Source of the DNA: Mariaggregatimicrobium sp964498785
GTDB taxonomy: Bacteria; Zhuqueibacterota; Zhuqueibacteria; Thermofontimicrobiales; Thiofontviventaceae
Direction of reading: 5' to 3'
NCBI GenBank assembly: GCA_964498785.1
Contig: CAZCJL010000225.1
Location: forward strand, 1 to 5,317
Length of the DNA: 5,317 bases
The notes under the pieces were generated by a model. It saw only the letters and a list, made by a program, of their open reading frames with translations, had not been told where the DNA came from and did no database searches. Shown piece after piece: positions 1 through 5,100 of this stretch. The position numbers were made by a program, and so were the translations under genes. Each line of letters begins with the position of its first letter. The first letter of the stretch is position 1.

Positions 1-22
1 ACCTGCTAAACAATTACTTATA

Positions 23-86
23 CGACATCGTGTCGCAACTAACGCTGATCATCAGCCGCTGAAGGGCTTCAACGCACAGACCGTTA
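23..86. repeat. Cluster of three small hairpins, attC-like at best
   Basis: CGACA/TGTCG (23-27/31-35), GCTGAT/ATCAGC (44-49/51-56) and CGCTGAAG/CTTCAACG (57-64/67-74, one wobble when read on the minus strand) follow one another. TAACG (40-44) and CGTTA (82-86) enclose the last two. The TAAC...GTTA ends recall integron attC sites, but the core boxes do not fit the RYYYAAC/GTTRRRY consensus and spacing is off. Unassigned. Confidence 0.4.
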
Positions 87-255
87 AAATTTGAGCAAAC
101 TTTAATTATTGTACTATAGTTTCGAGTACTGTAAACGTACCTATCCTTTAGATTAATAGGATATTCCATTAAAAGTAAAGAAAAGCTGTTATTTAACGTA
201 TTAAAAATACAATAATTATTTTAATTCATGCAAATTGTGTACTTTGTCATACTGA
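87..255. other. AT-rich intergenic stretch without a recognisable gene
   Basis: Together with the repeat-bearing stretches on both sides (1-379) I see no coding sequence and no toxin remnant on either strand. The only local structure is a 6-bp inverted repeat TATCCT/AGGATA (142-147/158-163) and a GTACT/AGTAC pair (111-115/125-129). Confidence 0.6.
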
Positions 256-336
256 TTTGGGACGATTAATTTTTTGGACTTTTGGTTCCAGAGCACTTTA
301 AAACCAAAGTGCCGAAAAAAGAGAATTAATCCCAAA
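256..336. repeat. Imperfect long inverted repeat with nested hairpin
   Basis: TTTGGG (256-261) plus ATTAATT (265-271) pair with AATTAAT (324-330) plus CCCAAA (331-336), with three extra bases on the left arm. Inside, GCACTTT (293-299) pairs with AAAGTGC (306-312) over a 6-base loop. GAATTAATCC also occurs as a direct repeat (323-332 and 338-347). The nature is unknown; it could be a remnant of a small non-coding element. Confidence 0.5.
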
Positions 337-366
337 CGAATTAATCCAGCCGTCAGGTCAGATTGC

Positions 367-391
367 TTACGCCATGGAATCAACGGCGTAA
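367..391. repeat. 7-bp inverted repeat spanning the antitoxin stop codon
   Basis: TTACGCC (367-373) and GGCGTAA (385-391) are perfectly complementary around an 11-base loop that contains the TGA stop (382-380). There is no T-run after it on either strand, so it is not a standard intrinsic terminator. Confidence 0.6.
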
Positions 392-556
392 TAGATGTGC
401 CGTTTCTAATAAACCTGATAGTTCGGATGCGGCTATTAATGCAACGTCTTCTGCATTTCGGCGCTTTATTAGAACAATTTCTTTGTCCTCAGAGGCTTGA
501 TTACAAAGACTGGCTAAATTCGCTCGTGCTTGTGAATAGGTTGTATGTATTGCCAT
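380..556 (-). CDS. Truncated Phd/YefM-type antitoxin, no toxin partner
   Basis: 58 residues from ATG at 556, preceded at six bases by GGAG (566-563). A TTG at 568 would add four residues but has no ribosome site. The protein reads TYSQARANLASLCNQASEDK, then VLIKRRNAEDVALIAASEL, and LLETAHLLRR. This matches the DNA-binding half of YefM-type antitoxins (E. coli YefM: SYSEARQNL...LITRQNG...LEETAYLLRS). It stops right after the LLR motif, where family members of about 80-90 residues continue with SP.NA.RL and the toxin-binding tail. No similarity to that tail, in any frame, and no RelE/YoeB toxin follows in the 379 bases downstream. By family knowledge the N-terminal half dimerises and binds the operator, so repression may survive while toxin neutralisation is probably lost. 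Confidence 0.8.
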   Translation of the reverse strand: MAIHTTYSQARANLASLCNQASEDKEIVLIKRRNAEDVALIAASELSGLLETAHLLRR

Positions 557-568
557 GTTTATCTCCAA

Positions 569-599
569 ATTAGTTGTACAAGATTGATGTACAACTAAT
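569..599 (-). promoter_or_regulatory. YefM-type autorepression operator, perfect 12-bp inverted repeat
   Basis: Arms ATTAGTTGTACA (569-580) and TGTACAACTAAT (588-599) are exact reverse complements around a 7-base spacer. Each carries the palindromic core TGTACA, the element known from the E. coli yefM-yoeB operator. It lies just ahead of the antitoxin ribosome site, so the encoded antitoxin is the natural repressor. Its perfect symmetry contrasts with the truncated gene it controls. Confidence 0.85.
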
Positions 600-614
600 A
601 TTTTAAATAGTCAA
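586..614 (-). promoter_or_regulatory. Possible sigma70-like promoter for the antitoxin
   Basis: On the minus strand TTGACT (614-609) is followed after 17 bases by TACATC (591-586), a good -35 box with a weak -10 that lies inside the operator. Repressor binding would cover the -10. If the genome uses the Bacteroidota promoter type the match may be chance. Confidence 0.4.
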
Positions 615-674
615 GAAATATTTCCACTCGGGTCATTCCTCAAAATCCCATTCTTCATCATCCCAATCAGGATA

Positions 675-1025
675 CTATTCAGGCGCTTCGCCGTGCTCAT
701 CGATGACTTCAGGATTATCCAATTTTTTGCTTTGCTGCCTGATTTCTTCCAACGTAACTTCAAGCTCCCAATTTTCGCCAAAATCAAATATAAATTTCAT
801 CGATGCTCCAATGTTAATGGGAATTTCTCCAATAAGTACTTCTGTAGTGAACGGCTCATCATAGGAATTGGGGCTGCTAACCTCGACCATGTTTCCAAAC
901 AGATCTTTATAATAATACGAATAGAGATGATCTTTATCAAAATCAAACGATTCCAGAATAGTGTCTGTCAAGTCTTCTACCGTCATATCACTGTGAATTT
1001 CGATCCGTCTCCACACTTTTCCCAT
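675..1025 (-). CDS. C-terminal pRiA4b ORF-3 domain fragment
   Basis: This is the part between the two amber codons that begins with an in-frame ATG (1025): MGKVWRRIEIHS to HGEAPE, 116 residues. It holds nearly the whole PF07929 core, but the first beta strand (GIYKFKVS) lies upstream of this ATG. The Met is an internal residue of the domain, and no ribosome site sits at the usual distance. It is therefore better read as part of the 633-1916 gene than as a separate gene. Confidence 0.5.
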   Translation of the reverse strand: MGKVWRRIEIHSDMTVEDLTDTILESFDFDKDHLYSYYYKDLFGNMVEVSSPNSYDEPFTTEVLIGEIPINIGASMKFIFDFGENWELEVTLEEIRQQSKKLDNPEVIDEHGEAPE

Positions 1026-1088
1026 CGATACTTTAAATTTGTAAATTCCTTCCCGATATTCACGTTCAGGAATGGCTAAATTATTCTG

Positions 1089-1916
1089 CTACTCAGGGAA
1101 AAATGGGCGAAAATGTGATTGCCACTCACCGTATGGTTTATCAACTTTATTAACTTCGAAATCGATTAAAAAATAAAGATGTTCTTTGGAACTTAACACT
1201 TTGTGGTTCAGATATTTAAAAATAGCATCTCCATAGGTATTTCGCTTTCTGTTTAAAATTCTCCACCCCTTTCCGGATTTTGGCTTGCCGTGAATGATTT
1301 CTATAAAACCGAATAGCTCCAAAAGAGCGATATTGTATAAGCCCGGGATATATTTGAGCATTTCTTCTACCTGTTCATTACGCTCAACTTTTAAACCATA
1401 TTTTGGGATGTCCTGCCAGAATTTAAAGCACGTTGCTAATAATGAACCATAAAATGGACGGCGTTCATCTAACAGTTCCCTGGGATTGCTTCTTAGCAGC
1501 CAGCTTTCCAGAAGAGTGAAATAACGTTCTGTATTATTTAATTCATTCCATGATTGAAAAATCGGTTCATTCAATTGGAAAATCTCTTTTTGATGAGAGG
1601 GATGCAATTTAACAATTCCCATAGTTCTTAACAGCAAATAAAGACCGCTGATATTTGGGAAGGCTTTTTGTTGCGGGCGGTTAAGACCTATTTTTAACGG
1701 AGCCGCTAACCGCTCATTAATTGGTTTTAAATGTTTCATAGAAAAATGTGATCGCGATTTTGTTGCTTCAATTTTATTCGATTTTATATAGTCAAGCAGG
1801 AAATCAAAATCGTTCAAAATTGTGCCAGGAGTATTTTCGCTTATTACAGCTTCTTTGAGTATTTGACTATCGAATTCTGTGAAGACGATAGGTTTTGAGT
1901 GTTTTTTTGAGTTCAT
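1089..1916 (-). CDS. N-terminal translatable fragment of the interrupted pRiA4b-like gene
   Basis: From ATG at 1916 to the first TAG this part can be translated as a 275-residue protein. I recognise no enzymatic motif. It is basic and rich in Leu/Lys, with a segment (about 75-105) reading LKIGLNRPQQKAFPNISGLY followed by LLLRTMGIVKL, and WLLRSNPRELL near residue 140. It ends HFRPFFPE. A helical region of this kind precedes the PF07929 domain in longer members of the family, as I recall them. No signal peptide or membrane segment was seen, so a cytoplasmic location is likely. Start choice: it is the first ATG after the intron remnant and no upstream ribosome site favours another. Confidence 0.6.
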   Translation of the reverse strand: MNSKKHSKPIVFTEFDSQILKEAVISENTPGTILNDFDFLLDYIKSNKIEATKSRSHFSMKHLKPINERLAAPLKIGLNRPQQKAFPNISGLYLLLRTMGIVKLHPSHQKEIFQLNEPIFQSWNELNNTERYFTLLESWLLRSNPRELLDERRPFYGSLLATCFKFWQDIPKYGLKVERNEQVEEMLKYIPGLYNIALLELFGFIEIIHGKPKSGKGWRILNRKRNTYGDAIFKYLNHKVLSSKEHLYFLIDFEVNKVDKPYGEWQSHFRPFFPE

Positions 1917-1999
1917 AAGGAATTGGCTAATTGATTGTTTTTTTGTCCAGTCTCAGTTCGTGAACTCTGAATTGCTTTTCACTATCCCAATGGATAATG
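1917..1999. other. Short gap between pRiA4b-like gene and intron remnant
   Basis: Contains a small near-palindrome AGTTC-GT-GAACT (1955-1966), 39-50 bases upstream of the ATG at 1916 on the minus strand. It could be a regulator site or part of truncated intron domain IV; neither can be decided here. No clear promoter seen. Confidence 0.35.
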
Positions 2000-2079
2000 A
2001 GCGTGATGAACCGCCGAATGCGGACATGCACGTTCGGTGGTGTAGGGAGAGCGGGTGAAAAACCAGCTCTGACTTGATT
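2000..2079 (+). mobile_element. Group II intron 3' remnant (domains V and VI), class C-like
   Basis: Domain V: arm 2010-2018 (ACCGCCGAA) pairs with 2033-2041 (TTCGGTGGT) with one G-U. A two-base bulge CG (2031-2032) and a distal stem 2019-2022/2027-2030 close a GACA tetraloop. This is the diagnostic domain V shape; aligned to the bulge, the catalytic triad position reads CGC, as in class C introns. Domain VI: AGAGC (2048-2052) pairs with GCTCT (2066-2070), with an inner GGT/ACC stem. A2072 is a plausible bulged branch adenosine, and the end ACTTGATT resembles the usual ACTCGATT, putting the 3' splice end near 2079. No reverse transcriptase or 5' domains are present upstream; that space holds an opposite-strand gene starting at 1916. 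It is therefore most likely a 5'-truncated relic. The 3' end faces the 3' end of the secreted-protein gene. Confidence 0.72.
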
Positions 2080-2101
2080 AGTAATTTATTTATGCGATAT
2101 A

Positions 2102-5100
2102 CTATTTCATGATGATCAGCTTTTTTGCTTCCTCAAATTGGTCAGCCTGTAAGCGATACACATATACTCCGCTAGTTAAATTGTTCGGATTCCAATTTAT
2201 TTCATACTCACCCGCTACTTGAACCCCGTTTACTAAAGTTTCGACTTCTTTACCTAGCGGGTCGAATACTGTTATTTTTACGTAGACCGTTTTAGGCAAT
2301 GCATACCTGATAGTAGTTGAAAGATTGAAGGGATTGGGATAATTTTGACTTATACTAAACCTGGTCAGAATTTCTTTACATTTATAATTTAAAGCAGTGG
2401 TTCCTGTCTTGAAACTCCATACACTTGACCAATCACTGCCCCCCCCGGAATTTATAGCTTTGACCCGCCAATAGTAAATAGTGTTGATTGAAAGTCCATT
2501 GATAGAATACGAAGCTTCCGTAATCCCAGATTGATCAATAATTGTATCTGAAAAATCAGAATTGGTTGAAACTTGTAATTGAAATGATGTGGCACCGGTA
2601 GAAAAATTCCAGATCAATGTAGGATTTATCGCGATACCTATTGAACCGTCTAAAGGCGAAATGAGCTGAGGGGATGTAATCGTATCGACGTTAGTTGTTT
2701 TTCGCAGAATGGTACCAGTATATCCAACTGCAATTGTTGTAATGGAATTTATCTGCGCGACCCCTAACAGATCTATTGATGTACCGCTTGATTCTCGTGT
2801 CCAAGTTTCTCCACCATTTGCTGTATAAAGAATGGTTCCTTTCTGTCCAACTGATGTACCAATATTAGCATTAAAGAACGACACATCCAATAGAAAATTT
2901 TCTACTCCACTATTTTGATGGCTCCAAGTTTCTCCACCGTTTGTAGTATGGAGAATAGTTCCTCCACCGCCTACTACTGTACCAGAGACTTCATCACCAA
3001 AAGAAATACCAGAAAGGTAACTTGTTGTACCGCTATATTTGGGTGTCCATGTAATGCCACCATCTGTCGTACGAAGAATAATTCCGCTGCTTCCCACTAC
3101 GATCGCTTCATTGACGTTAATAAATGTGATGTCAGCGAGGTCGTTTTGTATGCCGTTATTTTGACTTATCCAGGTTTCTCCACCATCCGTTGTCTGTAGA
3201 ATCGTTCCATAATCCCCTACTATTATTCCAGTTTTGTCATCAACAAAAGAAACGCCTCTGAGACTCCTTGTTGTTCCACTTATTTGTTGATTCCAGGTAG
3301 TACCACTATCTGTAGTGCGAAGAATAATTCCCTCATGACCTACTGCTGTTCCATTTTCGGGATCGATAAAAGAGACGTCATATAGCCAGTTCGTGACGCC
3401 GCTGGACTGCTGAGTCCAATTAATTCCTTCATCACATGTGTAAAGAATAGTACCGACCTGCCCTATTATAGTCCCTTTGTTGGCATCTGCAAAAGAAATT
3501 TCATGCAGACCTTGTGTTGTTCCGCTAGGCTGCAAAATCCATAATGGGCTATCGCCTTCTTCAGTAGTAAAACTCCAAATTGCAGAGAAAAGGCTTGTTC
3601 CGCTAGCATTGGTTGCACTTACACGCCAATAATAGGTCGTGCCATCCGTCAACGGACCAACCTGCTGAAAGGTGGTAGTAATACTGGAATCATCAGCTAC
3701 TGTCGTAGTGAAAGTAACATCTGTTGAAACCTGAAGGTGATATGTCTCTGCATCCGTTGAAGGATTCCAGGTCAGTGTCAAGGTTTTTGGTTGGTTTACA
3801 GCACCATTGGTTGGCGTAGCCAATGTCGGCACAGACGGTGCTGCAATGATTGTAGTGAAACTCCATACACTTGACCAATCACTCATCCCGGCAATATTTT
3901 TTGCCTTTACATGCCAATAATATGTCGTATTGTGAGCTAATGGTCCTGGTTGAAAAAATGTACTTGTAAGAAGCGAATCATCTACAAATTTTGTGATGAA
4001 ATGCGCATCAGTAGCCACTTGAAGGTGATAAAATTTTACATGTGAAGAAGAGTCCCACTCTAACGTTAATGTAGTATCTAAATTTATGGCTCCATTCACT
4101 GGTGAGATAAGTGTTGGAATCGCAGGCAGCTCAGTTAACGTTGTCGCATGAGCATAGTTTGAATATGCTGATGTAGCAGTTGTATTGTATCCTTGTACAC
4201 GGTAGTAATAGGTTGTGCCTTCCTCCAGAGTAGAATCCTGATAACTTGATATATTTACGTCCACTGAATCTAATATGCTATAACTACTATCGGTCTCTAA
4301 TTTGCGTTCGATAATATAACCAGTCTCTAAACTAGTATTGTCTGTCCAACTCAGATTGATTTGATTATAGGAGACTGCAACAGCATTAAGATCAGTGGGG
4401 ACATTCATTGTGATTGTTACAAGCACATCTAACGATTTTGCCGATTTCCCGGCTGTATTAAATGCATCAACACGATACCAATACAAATTATTATTTGAAA
4501 GCTTTTTATCAGAATAGCTCGTTACATTGGCATCTAAAGAGTCTAATACGGTGTAAACACCACTCACCCCGTCACTTCTATATAGATAGAAGCCATCTTC
4601 ATTATCAGAGTTATCTGACCAGGTAATATTTACCTCATTCTCAGAAACTACAGTGGCAGCGAGGTCAGATGGAGGAGTGGGAATAGGAAACGTATTTATA
4701 TACTTAAGTATGGTTCCATTTTCACCAACTGCCCAACCGTTATTCAGATCAGTGAAAATCGAATAAATAAGCCACGAATTAATTGGAAAATTGAATTCTG
4801 ACCAATTTGTCCCTCCATCCGTTGTTTCCCAAACAATAGAATTACCAGAAGAAATATTTCTTTTAATCGTTCCATCATCATATATGGTTTTTGACTGATA
4901 AGCACCTCGTACTCCTATCGCCCAACCGTGCCATCTATCAACGAAATAGATGTCTTCAAACCATCTGTATCGATGAGTATTATGGTACCAGCTTAAACCA
5001 CCATCAGCTGTAAATAAAATTATATCATTGCCTATTACATATCCGCGATTTTCATCAAGAAAAACAACACCTTCTAACCAATTCGTAACATTGCTGCTCT

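Larger units (their letters stand above)
633..1916 (-). pseudogene. pRiA4b ORF-3-like (IS1096 passenger type) gene with two in-frame amber stops
   Basis: One frame runs from ATG at 1916 to TGA at 635-633 (428 codons), broken only by TAG at codon 276 (1091-1089) and codon 414 (677-675). The first 275 codons form an uncharacterised, mostly helical N-terminal region. After the first TAG the same frame continues with QNNLAIPEREYREGIYKFKV, then VWRRIEI, TVEDLTDTILESFDF and FIFDFGENWELEVTL, the core of the pRiA4b ORF-3 family (PF07929). After the second TAG it ends YPDWDDEEWDFEE. From memory, homologues read HGEAPEQYP at this point, so the second TAG probably replaces a CAG glutamine. The first may replace TGG tryptophan. 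Function of the family is unknown; members are found on plasmids and mobile elements. No Shine-Dalgarno motif precedes the ATG. Either a two-lesion pseudogene or, less likely, a gene needing amber readthrough. Confidence 0.8.

Noticed and set aside
293..312. GCACTTT/AAAGTGC hairpin as an intrinsic terminator
   Set aside because: It is followed by A-rich sequence on the plus strand and mixed sequence on the minus strand, not by a T-run.
1..379. Remnant of a RelE/YoeB toxin downstream of the antitoxin
   Set aside because: Checking the minus-strand reading downstream of the antitoxin stop showed none of the usual toxin motifs such as GYWSRRI or RLVY; nothing supportable remains.
274..573. Plus-strand open frame of 99 codons
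   Set aside because: It is antisense to the recognisable antitoxin and its operator and has no family features.
693..1079. Plus-strand open frame of 128 codons
   Set aside because: Mirror of the conserved pRiA4b ORF-3 domain on the other strand; no recognisable protein motif.
2048..2070. Hairpin downstream of the large gene as its terminator
   Set aside because: On the minus strand it is not followed by T residues, and its bases are better explained as intron domain VI.
2915..3199. Plus-strand open frame of 94 codons inside the large gene
   Set aside because: Shadow of the 123-bp repeat array; repeated composition keeps other frames open.
3693..3878. Minus-strand 61-codon frame, offset from the large gene
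   Set aside because: Overlaps a clearly coding Fn3 domain in another frame, with no ribosome site or family signal.
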